A stretch of 64,000 nucleotides of DNA from Lactiplantibacillus mudanjiangensis (GCF_005405385.1 NZ_BJDY01000003.1:186001-250000); one strand, 5' to 3'; positions 51,651 through 60,490 are shown, numbered from the stretch's first letter. Notes: generated by a model not told the origin, from the letters alone. Program-made: numbers and translations.

Positions 51651-54245
51651 TTATTTTTCAACACCTTTGCCATCCCATTCACGTTCCAAAATGGCTTTTA
51701 ATTCACTAATCAAAGGTTCACGAGGGTTAGCGGTCGTGCATTGATCTTCATACGCTAATTCGGCTAATTCATCAACGGTCGCGTCAAAGTGTTTCTTTTC
51801 AACGCGGTTAGCTTTCAAGGATAACGTCACATCCATTGAGTGTGCTAGGTCGATATACGCCTTAACCAAGCTTTCCTTCAATTCTTCATCGGTCTTGCCT
51901 GGTAAGCCCAAAGCCCGCGCGATGTTCGCATAGTCTTCTAGCGCCGTATTGTGATTATACTTCGGCCACATTGCTAACTTCGTTGGAATTTCAGCGTTGT
52001 AACGCACCACTTGTGGATACGTGATCGCAATTGCTAATCCGTGTGGTAAATTAAATTCCCCACCAAGTTTATGCGCGATCGAATGATTAATCCCAAGGAA
52101 CGCATTGGCAAACGCCATCCCTGCTAAAGTTGACGCATTATGCATCTTTTCACGGGCCAATTTATCGCCATCAAATGAGGCTTTCAAGTATTTGAAGGCC
52201 AATTGTAAGGCCTGGATTGACCAGCCACGAGTATAGTCTGAAGCCATCGTGGAGACATAAGCTTCCGTTGCATGGGTAATCACGTCTAACCCCGTCCAAG
52301 CCGTTGTCCGAGCTGGAACGGTTTCAACAAACTGCGGATCAATGATTGCAATATCCGGTTGCATCGCATAGTCGGTGATTGGGTATTTAACATGCGTTTC
52401 AGAGTCCGTGATAACCGCATATGGTGTCACTTCAGAACCCGTCCCAGAAGTCGTTGGAATCCCAATATAAGTCACTTTATTAGCAACTGGTACTTTGTAA
52501 GTCCGTTTCCGAATATCTAAGAATTTTTGTTTAGCGCCTAAGAACGAGGCTTCTGGATGTTCGTAGAATAACCACATCCCCTTAGCCGCATCCATCGCGG
52601 AACCCCCACCTAACGCAATAATCGTATCAGGTTGGAAGGCCTTCATCCGGGCAACCCCTTTATAAACGGTGTCCGTTGACGGGTTCGGTTCAACCTCAGA
52701 GAAGATATCAATATCCACTGGATCAGTCCGTTTATTTAAGACGGCCGTAACACGATCAGCATAACCGAATTGCACCATCCCAGGATCACAAACGAGAAAG
52801 ACTTTTTTGATGCCATCCATATGTTCAAGATACCGCACCGCGTTACGTTCAAAGTAAACCTTAGGTGGCATCTTTACCCATTGCATGTTGTTCCGGCGTT
52901 TCGCAACTGTTTTGATATTAATCAGATCCATATCTGTAACGTTATGAGAAATCGAGTTGCCCCCATATGAGCCCGTGCCCAAGGTCAATGATGGCGTCAT
53001 GTTATTGTAGATATTCCCTAAACCGCCCACTGAAGATGGCGTGTTAATTAAAATGCGGCAAGCTGGCATTTGAAGACCAAATTCTTTGATCAACTCGTCA
53101 TCGGTCGTATGCAACCCAGCCGTGTGACCTAAGCCACCGTAATGCAACAATTCATTGGCCCGTTTGAAGGCTGCTTCATGTGAAGTTGCCTTGTAAACCG
53201 TCAAAACAGGTGATAATTTTTCACCGGATAGTGGGTACTTCACCCCAACACCATTGATTTCGGCGATCAAGACCCGGCAATCAACCGGCACATCTTTTAA
53301 ACCGGCCATTTGGGCGATTTGATAAGCGGTCTTCCCGGCAACTGGCCCGCGAACCGTATGACGATTAGGATCAATCACGGCGTCACTCAAGGCTTGAACA
53401 TCTTTTGGCTTAACAAAGTAGCAGCCCAAACGACTGAATTCAGCTTTAACTTCCGCGTAGATTTCAGCATCCACAATCGCACTATTTTCAGATGCACAAA
53501 TCATCCCATTATCAAACGTCTTAGATAAGACAATATCGTTAACGGCTTGCTTAATATCTGCTGTCTTTTCAACATAAGTTGGGCCATTACCAGGGCCAAC
53601 ACCTAAAGCTGGTTTACCTGATGAGTAAGCCGCCGTCACCATGCTGGGACCACCAGTCGCTAAAATCGTCGCAACATCGGGATGATGCATTAAATCATTC
53701 GTCGCTTCAATACTTGGATGTTCAATATAGAGAATAGCATCAGCTGGACCACCAGCAGCTTCAATCGCGTCGCGCATGACTTTCGCTGCTTCAGCACTGG
53801 CTTTTTGCGCTTGTGGATGGAACCCAAAGACGATCGTGTTACGACCTTTTAACGAGATCAAGGCTTTAAAGACTACCGTTGACGTTGGGTTCGTCACTGG
53901 AGTGACCCCGGCAACAATCCCAACGGGTTCAGCAATTTCCATCAATTGTTCTTCGTCGTCATCTTTAATGATGCCAACCGTTTTATCATGGCGAATACTG
54001 TTCCAAATATATTCACTGGCGTAAATATTTTTGATGGCTTTGTCTTCAACCACACCCCGGCCGGTTTCTTCAACGGCCATCTTGGCTAACTTCATGTGTT
54101 TGTCTAATGCTGCGACCGCAACTTGTTCACATAAAGCATCGATTTGTTCTTGGGTGTAGTCTTTCAAGACTGCGAGGGCCTTCTTTGACCGTTTCACTAA
54201 TTGGTCAACTTCAGTTTCAACAGTAGTGGTTTTTTCCTTGATCAT
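51651..54245 (-). CDS. adhE: Bifunctional acetaldehyde-CoA/alcohol dehydrogenase
   Basis: Two-domain enzyme of 864 residues reducing acetyl-CoA to acetaldehyde and then ethanol. The N-terminal aldehyde dehydrogenase domain has the catalytic cysteine in DNGMICASENSAIV and ALGVGPGNGPTYVEK. The C-terminal iron-dependent alcohol dehydrogenase domain has ALGGGSAMDAAKG, PTTSGTGSEVTPYAVI and the metal histidines in GINHSIAHKLGGEFNLPHG. The ATG at 54245 with AGGAGGAACC is chosen. It regenerates NAD in the phosphoketolase pathway. Its promoter carries cre and Rex sites. Confidence 0.97.
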   Translation of the reverse strand: MIKEKTTTVETEVDQLVKRSKKALAVLKDYTQEQIDALCEQVAVAALDKHMKLAKMAVEETGRGVVEDKAIKNIYASEYIWNSIRHDKTVGIIKDDDEEQLMEIAEPVGIVAGVTPVTNPTSTVVFKALISLKGRNTIVFGFHPQAQKASAEAAKVMRDAIEAAGGPADAILYIEHPSIEATNDLMHHPDVATILATGGPSMVTAAYSSGKPALGVGPGNGPTYVEKTADIKQAVNDIVLSKTFDNGMICASENSAIVDAEIYAEVKAEFSRLGCYFVKPKDVQALSDAVIDPNRHTVRGPVAGKTAYQIAQMAGLKDVPVDCRVLIAEINGVGVKYPLSGEKLSPVLTVYKATSHEAAFKRANELLHYGGLGHTAGLHTTDDELIKEFGLQMPACRILINTPSSVGGLGNIYNNMTPSLTLGTGSYGGNSISHNVTDMDLINIKTVAKRRNNMQWVKMPPKVYFERNAVRYLEHMDGIKKVFLVCDPGMVQFGYADRVTAVLNKRTDPVDIDIFSEVEPNPSTDTVYKGVARMKAFQPDTIIALGGGSAMDAAKGMWLFYEHPEASFLGAKQKFLDIRKRTYKVPVANKVTYIGIPTTSGTGSEVTPYAVITDSETHVKYPITDYAMQPDIAIIDPQFVETVPARTTAWTGLDVITHATEAYVSTMASDYTRGWSIQALQLAFKYLKASFDGDKLAREKMHNASTLAGMAFANAFLGINHSIAHKLGGEFNLPHGLAIAITYPQVVRYNAEIPTKLAMWPKYNHNTALEDYANIARALGLPGKTDEELKESLVKAYIDLAHSMDVTLSLKANRVEKKHFDATVDELAELAYEDQCTTANPREPLISELKAILEREWDGKGVEK

Positions 54246-54270
54246 GATGGGTTCCTCCGTTTCAATCCCC

Positions 54271-54288
54271 TTGTGAATTATTTTACAA
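54271..54288. promoter_or_regulatory. Candidate Rex operator of adhE
   Basis: TTGTGAATTATTTTACAA matches the Rex consensus TTGTGAA-N4-TTCACAA with one mismatch. It lies 5 bases past the -10 hexamer, over the expected start of transcription, so NADH-poor Rex would block adhE. Confidence 0.75.
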
Positions 54289-54293
54289 ACATC

Positions 54294-54330
54294 ATTATAC
54301 ATGCTCGTTTTATTTTTGCAAGCGTTTTCT
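54294..54330 (-). promoter_or_regulatory. adhE promoter with cre over the -35
   Basis: On the minus strand TTGCAA (54316-54321) and TATAAT (54294-54299) are 16 bases apart. TTGCAAGCGTTTTCT at 54316-54330 matches the cre consensus except for the last base and covers the -35. Confidence 0.72.
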
Positions 54331-54485
54331 AAATAAAAATTTAAACCGTTTCATATCAATGTTTCTAAAGCCCTTACCCGGTGGGCTTTTACGTGTCCCA
54401 GTAAATTTTAAACAAAGTGCATTAATTAACAAGAATGGCCGGTCGATGTCACGTGTGGGACATCAGTAGTCCCGATGGTCATATT

Positions 54486-54516
54486 AAAAAAGTGCCACCT
54501 GTTTTAGGTGACACTT
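54486..54516 (-). terminator. Terminator of the universal stress protein gene
   Basis: AAGTGTCACCT pairs with AGGTGGCACTT (one mismatch) on the minus strand, followed by TTTTTT. The rest of the 54331-54532 gap shows only a weak hairpin (AAAGCCC/GGGCTTT, 54367-54389). Confidence 0.85.
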
Positions 54517-54532
54517 CGTTAAGTTCAATTAT

Positions 54533-54994
54533 TTACCGCACCACAATTACAGAAATCGGTGCTTTCCGTGCTAACCGTGGACCAATGGCACCGGCAATTT
54601 TAGAATGCGAAAATTCCGTATCGGCCCCCGTCACTAATAGATCCGGGTTAAAGTCGGGAATCACTTGTTCCAAAATCACATCGTCAACGTCGCCACCTTC
54701 ATAAACCAGTGGTTCGACCTTTTTAGCGCCATTCTGCTCGGCTAGGTCAACGTATTCTCGAACTACTTGCTCAACATGAGCTCGTTTTTCAGCAATTTTT
54801 GATGGGGTTAACGAATCAAAGATATTGATATCTTCACTTTCCATTACTGATGCAATCCCTAAAGTCACGTCATAATCCCGTGCTAACGTTAACGCATAAC
54901 GAAAGGCGCGTTCTGACGAGGTATTATCATCTTCGTCCACCGTTAATAAGACCCGACGATAGACTAGTGGATCACTAACTGCTTGATTTTCCAT
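54533..54994 (-). CDS. Universal stress protein (UspA family)
   Basis: UspA-fold protein of 153 residues: YRRVLLTVDEDDNTSSERAF at the N-terminus and the C-terminal nucleotide loop GADTEFSHSKIAGAIGPRLARKAP, a variant of the ATP-binding G-2x-G-9x-G-S/T motif in which the last position is less typical. It is a single gene between adhE and padR. Its role in acid or phenolic stress is inferred from location only. Confidence 0.88.
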   Translation of the reverse strand: MENQAVSDPLVYRRVLLTVDEDDNTSSERAFRYALTLARDYDVTLGIASVMESEDINIFDSLTPSKIAEKRAHVEQVVREYVDLAEQNGAKKVEPLVYEGGDVDDVILEQVIPDFNPDLLVTGADTEFSHSKIAGAIGPRLARKAPISVIVVR

Positions 54995-55072
54995 ATTGTT
55001 GCCCTCCTCATTAGGATGAATTGGTCAGTCCATGGTTATTATAACAGTTTCAATGCCGAATCGGTATCGTCA

Positions 55073-55621
55073 TCAACGCTTGGGTAATGCCGATAATGTT
55101 TGGTTAAGCCAATTTACATAATAATCCTCGCGGCCTAACGCGTGTTGCAAGATCAAATAATGACCATAATTGGCCGTTTGACTCGCTTTGGTTGGAAAGA
55201 CCGTCGCTAACCGCTGTTGCAGATGAGTGAGCTTATCGGTATGCAATTGTAATTGTTCTTGCACCATCGCCTTCAATCGTGGATCACGATTAGTTTGGAT
55301 AAAGTACAATTTTAAAATAAATTCGTCTTTAGTTGCGGTTAAATCTGGCGTTCCATCACTAATCCAACTGCCAAGTAACGTCTGTCCGATCGCCGTAATG
55401 TGATAGAGCTTCTTTTCAAGTTTTTCGCCACTGATGGTAATTTCATGTGTGATATAGCCTTGTTCTTCTAATCGTTTGAGCTGCGGATAAATCTGACTGT
55501 GCTGGGCTTGCCAAAATTCACCGATCTCGGTATCAAAGGCTTTCGTTAAATCATAACCCGTTAATGGTTGCTGATTTAAGAGCCCTAAAATGATAAATTG
55601 TAGCTTATTTTTTTGCGCCAT
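55073..55621 (-). CDS. padR: PadR-family repressor of phenolic acid decarboxylase
   Basis: Founding-type PadR of 182 residues. The winged helix (LQFIILGLLNQQPLTGYDLTKAF, QIYPQLKRLEEQGYI) is followed by a helical dimerisation domain. Divergent from padA with a palindrome between them. Known PadR of L. plantarum is released from DNA by p-coumaric and related acids. Confidence 0.94.
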   Translation of the reverse strand: MAQKNKLQFIILGLLNQQPLTGYDLTKAFDTEIGEFWQAQHSQIYPQLKRLEEQGYITHEITISGEKLEKKLYHITAIGQTLLGSWISDGTPDLTATKDEFILKLYFIQTNRDPRLKAMVQEQLQLHTDKLTHLQQRLATVFPTKASQTANYGHYLILQHALGREDYYVNWLNQTLSALPKR

Positions 55622-55682
55622 TGGAAGTTCCCCCTTGACGAATGTTTAACATCAGTATACACTAACCTTGTTGATTAAAACA

Positions 55683-55696
55683 TGTAATTTATTACA
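55683..55696. promoter_or_regulatory. PadR operator
   Basis: TGTAATTTATTACA, a perfect 14-bp palindrome in the padR-padA intergenic region, 42 bases before the padA start. PadR is known to bind ATGT/ACAT-type inverted repeats here. Confidence 0.75.
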
Positions 55697-55737
55697 CGTT
55701 TTAATTTACCTAATTTAAACAAAGAAGGCTTTTTATT

Positions 55738-56274
55738 ATGACCAAAACTTTTAAAACATTAGATGATTTTTTAGGCACCCACTTTATTTACACTTACGAC
55801 AATGGCTGGGAATACGAATGGTATGCAAAGAATGACCATACTGTTGACTACCGAATTCATGGTGGGATGGTTGCCGGTCGCTGGGTTAAAGACCAAGAAG
55901 CCAACATTGTCATGTTAACCGAAGGCATCTACAAGGTTGCCTGGACGGAACCAACTGGGACCGACGTGGCTTTAGACTTCTTACCTAACGAAAACAAAGT
56001 TAACGGGACGATTTTCTTCCCAAAATGGGTTCAAGAACATCCAGAAATCACGGTTACTTTCCAAAATGATCATATCGATGTAATGGAAGCTGCTCGCGAA
56101 AAGTACGCCACTTATCCTAAGATGGTCGTGCCTGAATTTGCCACGATCACTTACAAAGGTGATGCTGGTCAAAATAACGATGACGTTATCGCCGAAGCCC
56201 CTTATGAAGGCTTACCAGACGACATTCGTAACGGTAAGTACTTTGACGAAAACTACCACCGCTTGAATAAATAA
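55738..56274 (+). CDS. padA: Phenolic acid decarboxylase
   Basis: Cofactor-free beta-barrel enzyme of 178 residues that turns p-coumaric, caffeic and ferulic acids into vinylphenols. The residues shown to matter in the L. plantarum enzyme are present at the same positions: Tyr18 and Tyr20 (HFIYTY), Arg48 (GRWV) and Glu71 (AWTE). Induced through PadR. Its stop codon touches a parS site. Confidence 0.97.
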   Translation: MTKTFKTLDDFLGTHFIYTYDNGWEYEWYAKNDHTVDYRIHGGMVAGRWVKDQEANIVMLTEGIYKVAWTEPTGTDVALDFLPNENKVNGTIFFPKWVQEHPEITVTFQNDHIDVMEAAREKYATYPKMVVPEFATITYKGDAGQNNDDVIAEAPYEGLPDDIRNGKYFDENYHRLNK

Positions 56275-56292
56275 TTGTTTCACGTGAAACAA
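56275..56292. other. parS chromosome-segregation site
   Basis: TTGTTTCACGTGAAACAA is a perfect 18-bp palindrome whose core equals the ParB/Spo0J-binding parS consensus TGTTTCACGTGAAACA. Such sites cluster around the origin in Firmicutes. It follows the padA stop codon directly, before the terminator. Confidence 0.85.
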
Positions 56293-56295
56293 GTC

Positions 56296-56337
56296 AAAAA
56301 TGCCACCGACGACTTTTTAGTCATCGATGGCATTTTT
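56296..56337 (+). terminator. Terminator after padA
   Basis: AAAAATGCCA-CGA-GACT arms pair with AGTC-TCG-TGGCATTTTT, with T run on the plus strand and A run on the other side; probably bidirectional. Confidence 0.87.
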
Positions 56338-56369
56338 ACGTTGAAGTTATACTTGAATTTTACTATTGA

Positions 56370-57182
56370 TTAATCGTTAGTTACGTCTAAATCGACTTGA
56401 CCGAGTTGTTGATCAAAGGTTGCTTGCCAATGTCCCGCCGTTAAATGTGGTGGTAACACGAAGGTCCCGGATGATACCCGTTGACCTTTTGTTAACACCC
56501 GCCCTTGTTCTGCTAGCTTGCCCACCAGCCAGTGTAACGAATTCAACGGATTACCTAATACCTCACTTGCGACACCGGATTTAAGAGTCTCACCATCATG
56601 TGTTAACTCACATTTTACAGTTGCCACGGCATCAACTGAATCAAACTGTTGATCAGTATCGCGTTCCTCACCATAGACGACCAAGCCCCCGACCGCCGCA
56701 TCCGCGACGACTAAGTTCTTCGCTAAACTTGGGAACCAATCGGCAAAACGTGAATCAGGCAATTCAAGGCCTGGTGCAACCGTAGTCTTATGCCATAAAT
56801 CGGTTAAAGAATCCTCCGGTGACAACGTTTCTTTCGCCTTAAAGACCAATTCAACTTCCACGAGTGGATCCATTAATTGGCCTAGCCGAACCTTCGCTGG
56901 TGCAGCTAAAAAATGATCTTGCACTTGCGCACCGTACAACGGATTATGCGCATCAAACATCTTTTGCGTTTCTTCACTCGTCAATGAAACTTTATAACCG
57001 CCAACCGGCTGATTCTTTAAAGTTGTTAAATGATCTTGGACGCGATACGCAGCGTCTTCATCTGCGACGACATCTGCAAAGTCGGCCGCATTTAATGGAT
57101 GTTGTGTCCGTAACGCGTCAAATAATTGAGTGGCAAATTTTGTTTCAGTTTCAGTAGGTGTTGTTGTGGTGGTATTCGTCAT
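56370..57182 (-). CDS. 2-keto-4-pentenoate hydratase / FAH-family protein
   Basis: Fumarylacetoacetase-superfamily protein (270 residues) of the MhpD type. VGGYKVSLTSEETQKMF, the acidic cluster MDPLVEVELVF (metal glutamates), a valine-rich DAAVGGLVVYG segment and a late RVSSGTF turn fit the hydratase fold. No other meta-cleavage enzymes are nearby, so the true substrate is open. The ATG at 57182 with GGAGA is chosen. A T-box leader lies about 260 bases upstream on the same strand. Confidence 0.83.
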   Translation of the reverse strand: MTNTTTTTPTETETKFATQLFDALRTQHPLNAADFADVVADEDAAYRVQDHLTTLKNQPVGGYKVSLTSEETQKMFDAHNPLYGAQVQDHFLAAPAKVRLGQLMDPLVEVELVFKAKETLSPEDSLTDLWHKTTVAPGLELPDSRFADWFPSLAKNLVVADAAVGGLVVYGEERDTDQQFDSVDAVATVKCELTHDGETLKSGVASEVLGNPLNSLHWLVGKLAEQGRVLTKGQRVSSGTFVLPPHLTAGHWQATFDQQLGQVDLDVTND

Positions 57183-57445
57183 AAGCAAGATCTCCATTTC
57201 TATGTGTAACGTACTAGTTAAACTAACCTTATGTGTGTGGCGCTATTATGTGTTGTGTATCTATATATGTGTCACGCCTGCGCGTGGTTCATGTGACTAT
57301 GTGTCCCCTATGGCCGATTGCCGCCGGTTGCCAGGACGATTTGTCCCAGTACCGTCGTTGTGCGACTAGTTATCGTTGGCCAGACCTCTCGATAGCTAGC
57401 CACCTGAATGTCCGATTTCATCGTCCTCACCACCTTTCATGACTT
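57183..57445 (-). other. Gap between T-box terminator and FAH-family gene
   Basis: About 260 bases of odd composition, with TGTGTG and ATATAT runs. It contains a 37-codon frame at 57308-57421 on the minus strand (start MKSDIQVASYREVWP) with AAAGGTGGTGAGG in front. The frame resembles no family I know and may be a remnant of the gene once controlled by the T-box. Confidence 0.4.
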
Positions 57446-57745
57446 CAAAAAAAGACGTCCTTCACCAACTCCACTGAGTTAGTTAAAGGACGTCGATAAC
57501 GGGTTACCACCTTTGATTCATGTTCATCTCACGATAAACACCTTAGCGCGTACAGCAATTGCGATACGCCGGTACACTAATGGGTACCATCCAGAACCGC
57601 CTCCATTAACTTTCGGGGTTCAACTCAAAGGTGATCTGTCCTAAAACGTCGTGACTGCCTTGCACCAATCTACAGCTCGCTAACTTGACGATATTTAGGA
57701 TCGTTCCTTCTCAAAGTCTCTAATCTAAATTTAATTAATGATTAG
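57446..57745 (-). ncRNA. T-box leader (tRNA-sensing riboswitch)
   Basis: On the minus strand a TTGACA/TAAACT promoter (57769-57774 and 57746-57751, 17-base spacing) opens a leader with a long stem I containing the distal GGTG-AAGG element, the T-box antiterminator sequence AAAGGTGGTAACCCG (57500-57514; UGGU pairs with uncharged tRNA) and a terminator GACGTCCTT/AAGGACGTC ending in seven T (57446-57494). The specifier loop may read ATC (Ile, 57633-57635) or GAT (Asp); this is uncertain. The T-box core departs from the usual UGGUACCGCG. Confidence 0.8.
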
Positions 57746-57894
57746 AGTTTAGCGCCAGTTTTTTGGCCTGTCAACCCAAATCATTAAAAAAAAGTGAGAG
57801 TATTTTCAAATTTCGTTTAAGCTATCATGAAACTAATAGGGTCAGTTAGGGGGACTATGATACAATAGGCTGAAAAGTTGAGGTGGAGATTTAA

Positions 57895-58443
57895 ATGAAA
57901 AACAAGCGTCAATGGACGATTATTGGGACAATCGTCGTCATTGCAGCCGTCATTATCGGGGGCTGGTTGGCCACGAATCAAACTGGTTCAAAATCGGCTA
58001 AGTCATCGTCAGCAACGACCACACAAGCGGCCTTAAAACCGGCTTATGTGAAGAAAACTGTCCAAGTCACCAACCGATTATGGTATGTTGCTGGTAGCAT
58101 TAAGAATCCTAATAGTGGCAACGGGATGGAAGCTTATGACTTCAAGTCTAACGGCAAAGTTGTTATTTATAACATTCCTAAGTTCTATGCTGACAAGGCC
58201 GCTGCGAAAAAGGCTGGTAAACTAATCGTTTCTGGTACTGTGAAATACACGGTTAGTCAAAATAAGAAAAATCAAACAGTTATTAAATTAAAAGGGAAAT
58301 TATCTGGCATTGATTTTGCTCAGACTCTGACATTGAAAAAGACAGTTAGTGGGACACATGGTAAGCTCAGCTTAACTGGTTATCACGTTGCTCGCAATGT
58401 TGACAATGATGTCACCCAAGCTGTTTTTGTCCGCGTTAAATAA
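57895..58443 (+). CDS. Membrane-anchored or secreted hypothetical protein
   Basis: 182 residues: basic start KNKRQW, one hydrophobic segment (about residues 8-26), a Ser/Thr/Ala-rich linker (SKSAKSSSATTTQAA) and an extracytoplasmic domain with repeated beta-like stretches. No lipobox cysteine, so it is probably a signal anchor. Not recognised beyond the layout common to lactobacillar cell-surface proteins. GAGGTGGAG precedes the ATG. Confidence 0.75.
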   Translation: MKNKRQWTIIGTIVVIAAVIIGGWLATNQTGSKSAKSSSATTTQAALKPAYVKKTVQVTNRLWYVAGSIKNPNSGNGMEAYDFKSNGKVVIYNIPKFYADKAAAKKAGKLIVSGTVKYTVSQNKKNQTVIKLKGKLSGIDFAQTLTLKKTVSGTHGKLSLTGYHVARNVDNDVTQAVFVRVK

Positions 58444-58457
58444 CTTAATTTGTTAGT

Positions 58458-58490
58458 AAAAGCGATGATCTTACCGATCATCGCTTTGTT
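58458..58490 (+). terminator. Terminator
   Basis: AAAGCGATGATC and GATCATCGCTTT around TTACC, after the surface-protein gene. Confidence 0.87.
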
Positions 58491-58525
58491 ATTCTCACAA
58501 AAATTCAGTTTTCTAAACATCATTG

Positions 58526-58918
58526 CTACAATCCAGGAATTGGTTCGGCCAACAAGACTCGCTGTTGCGCGTCATAGTAACTCACGGTTTTTGTGCGCAG
58601 ATCACTCGTCCAGACCGGTACTCCCGCCTGACCCGCTAATTCGCAAAACCGCGTAAAATCAAACGTCCCCGCTTGCGCACCTTTAACGGCCGCTTTAATC
58701 AAGGTCGCATCTCCAGTTGTCGCGACCGGTTGCGGTATCCCATTCATTCGTAACTCGACATAGCTATCCGCATCATAATAGCGATATAGACCGTCCGCGA
58801 CCAAGTAGTCATAGCGGGTCACGCCTAGCTGACGAAAGGCCTGCATTAACTTGGCAAAGCCACTAGCATCGCCTTCTGCATTCACAGCTTGTTCAATTGC
58901 ATGATAATCTAATGTCAT
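58526..58918 (-). CDS. DUF1398 family protein (YbcV-like)
   Basis: 130-residue cytoplasmic protein. GVTRYDYLVADGLYRYYDAD, FDFTRFCELAGQAGVPVWTSDL and TVSYYDAQQRVLLAEPIP match the conserved pattern of the DUF1398/YbcV family as I recall it. Function unknown. Single gene, 50 bases after the WYL regulator stop and possibly in the same transcript. Confidence 0.75.
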   Translation of the reverse strand: MTLDYHAIEQAVNAEGDASGFAKLMQAFRQLGVTRYDYLVADGLYRYYDADSYVELRMNGIPQPVATTGDATLIKAAVKGAQAGTFDFTRFCELAGQAGVPVWTSDLRTKTVSYYDAQQRVLLAEPIPGL

Positions 58919-58972
58919 CTCAAAGCCACTCCTCTAAAGTTTAGTTACACTTAGCTTACGCAAAAAAGCGTG

Positions 58973-59932
58973 CTAAGACAATTGGTTTAACATGGTCGTA
59001 CAAAGCGTGGTAATCGCCGTAATCAATTCAGCTGGCGCTTGGGTTAATTGTGCCGTAGGACCTAAGAAAGTCACCCACGCTGCAAAATCCGTGACGAGCT
59101 GTGACTGCCGCACATCCAAGTAACAGGTAAACCGAGCCGTCTGTTGAAACGGATCTAAAAACTCTAAGACACTCGTCGGATGTGGCTGTTGCCGGAACCG
59201 TTGAATCGCTTCAGTCTTTAGCTGCAACTGCACATTAGGCGTTGGTTGCGCCGCTTTGATCGCAGCGGTAATCGTCGCATCATCCATTTCAGCAGCGTGA
59301 TCAAGCGGTACTGCTTGCAAAATATCACTAACCGTTAATTCAAGCGCCACTTGGTCGTTAAGATCCCAAGCCTCGAGTAGCCAAGTGGCCTGGCGTGTGT
59401 AAAAATGCTGAACCCACACGCGATAATCTCGCTCGGCTAACGTAACGATCAACTGTCGACTCGTTAAACACATATTCAGTAATTGTTTGAGCATTGGCGG
59501 TGCAAAATCTGTCAGCTCCGTTAGTTTCGGATTACGCGGATTTGTCTGATCAAAAATTAATAGCTCCTGCAACGTTAGTAGATCATCTTGTTGGGTTTGC
59601 GAGGCAATCGCCACTAGCTTTTCCGTTAAAGTATTTCGGTTCTGCAAATAGGGTAATTGTGTATTTAACGTCGCTAAAAAACTCACGAAAAGGGCTTTTA
59701 ACTCTTCACTATTAAATTGCACAGCCGGCAATAATTGATTTTGCATCACTGCGTAACCACCATCGCGTCCCACACTTGCAGTTAATGGCATCCCTAACTC
59801 TTGAATGTTATTTAAATCCCGAATGACCGTGCTGCGAGAGACTTTAAATTGGGTCATCAATTCTCGAATCGTGAAATATTGTCGATTATTGATATAACGC
59901 ATCATTGTATTGATGCGAGCCGTTTTTGTCAT
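58973..59932 (-). CDS. WYL-domain helix-turn-helix regulator (YafY type)
   Basis: 319 residues: N-terminal helix-turn-helix (YFTIRELMTQFKVSRSTVIRDLNNIQELG), a middle helical part and a WYL-type domain with YRVWVQHFYTR and a C-terminal WCX region (ARFTCYLDV). The ATG at 59932 is chosen (GGAG 6 bases before). Divergent from a GyrI-like effector-binding gene, which it probably regulates. Confidence 0.87.
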   Translation of the reverse strand: MTKTARINTMMRYINNRQYFTIRELMTQFKVSRSTVIRDLNNIQELGMPLTASVGRDGGYAVMQNQLLPAVQFNSEELKALFVSFLATLNTQLPYLQNRNTLTEKLVAIASQTQQDDLLTLQELLIFDQTNPRNPKLTELTDFAPPMLKQLLNMCLTSRQLIVTLAERDYRVWVQHFYTRQATWLLEAWDLNDQVALELTVSDILQAVPLDHAAEMDDATITAAIKAAQPTPNVQLQLKTEAIQRFRQQPHPTSVLEFLDPFQQTARFTCYLDVRQSQLVTDFAAWVTFLGPTAQLTQAPAELITAITTLCTTMLNQLS

Positions 59933-60011
59933 TATTTTCTCCAAACAGTGTCAGTTTTTGGTACTATTAGTCGCTATACTGAGTCTATCATATTTAAGGA
60001 GGCCATCACAC

Positions 60012-60482
60012 ATGGCAAATTATCAAATTGAAACCAAACCCGCTTTCGCAGTATTAGGTTTAGAAACAACGTTAACTGGAGATTATCTTAAAATGGGGCA
60101 ACAAAAGGCTGCCTTCTGGGACCAAATCAACGCCGCTCATTCATTGGCCGCACTTGCCGGTGTCAATGACTTTGAATTCGCCGTCAACGAATCGATTAAT
60201 GGTGTTTTACACTATTATGCTGGCCGACAAATTGATCCCGCAACGGTGGCGACAACCGGTCAACGCTTAATTGAATTTCCAGCTGGTAACTATTTAGTGA
60301 TCACCGCTACAGCAGATGATCAAATGGCCTTATATAACGCCTTGGAAGGACTCGCTTTTGGCCAGATTCTACCAACTTTAACCGACTATGCTTATGTTGG
60401 TGGTCCGAATACAGCTGTAAAAACGACGACAACTTCAACCGGCGTGAGTGGTGAAATGTGGGTGCCATTGGTCGAAAAATAA
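60012..60482 (+). CDS. GyrI-like small-molecule-binding protein
   Basis: 156-residue stand-alone effector-binding domain of the AraC/GyrI (SOUL-like) type. ETKPAFAVLGLETTL opens it, EFPAGNYLVITATADDQM is the conserved strand pair and GEMWVPLVEK ends it. Such proteins bind drug-like or hydrophobic small molecules. The ATG at 60012 has AAGGAGG 9 bases before; the longer frame would overlap the divergent regulator gene. Confidence 0.85.
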   Translation: MANYQIETKPAFAVLGLETTLTGDYLKMGQQKAAFWDQINAAHSLAALAGVNDFEFAVNESINGVLHYYAGRQIDPATVATTGQRLIEFPAGNYLVITATADDQMALYNALEGLAFGQILPTLTDYAYVGGPNTAVKTTTTSTGVSGEMWVPLVEK

Positions 60483-60490
60483 GTAAACAA

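Noticed and set aside
54435-54704. Plus-strand frame of 89 codons across the stress-protein gene
   Set aside because: Antisense shadow of the universal stress protein, with no ribosome site and no family resemblance.
57130-57442. Plus-strand cysteine-rich frames in the T-box region
   Set aside because: Composition is odd, no ribosome site, and they run against the T-box transcript; taken as chance frames.
59910-60011. N-terminal extension of the GyrI-like protein
   Set aside because: It would overlap the start of the divergent WYL gene and use a start without ribosome site; AAGGAGG stands before the ATG at 60012.
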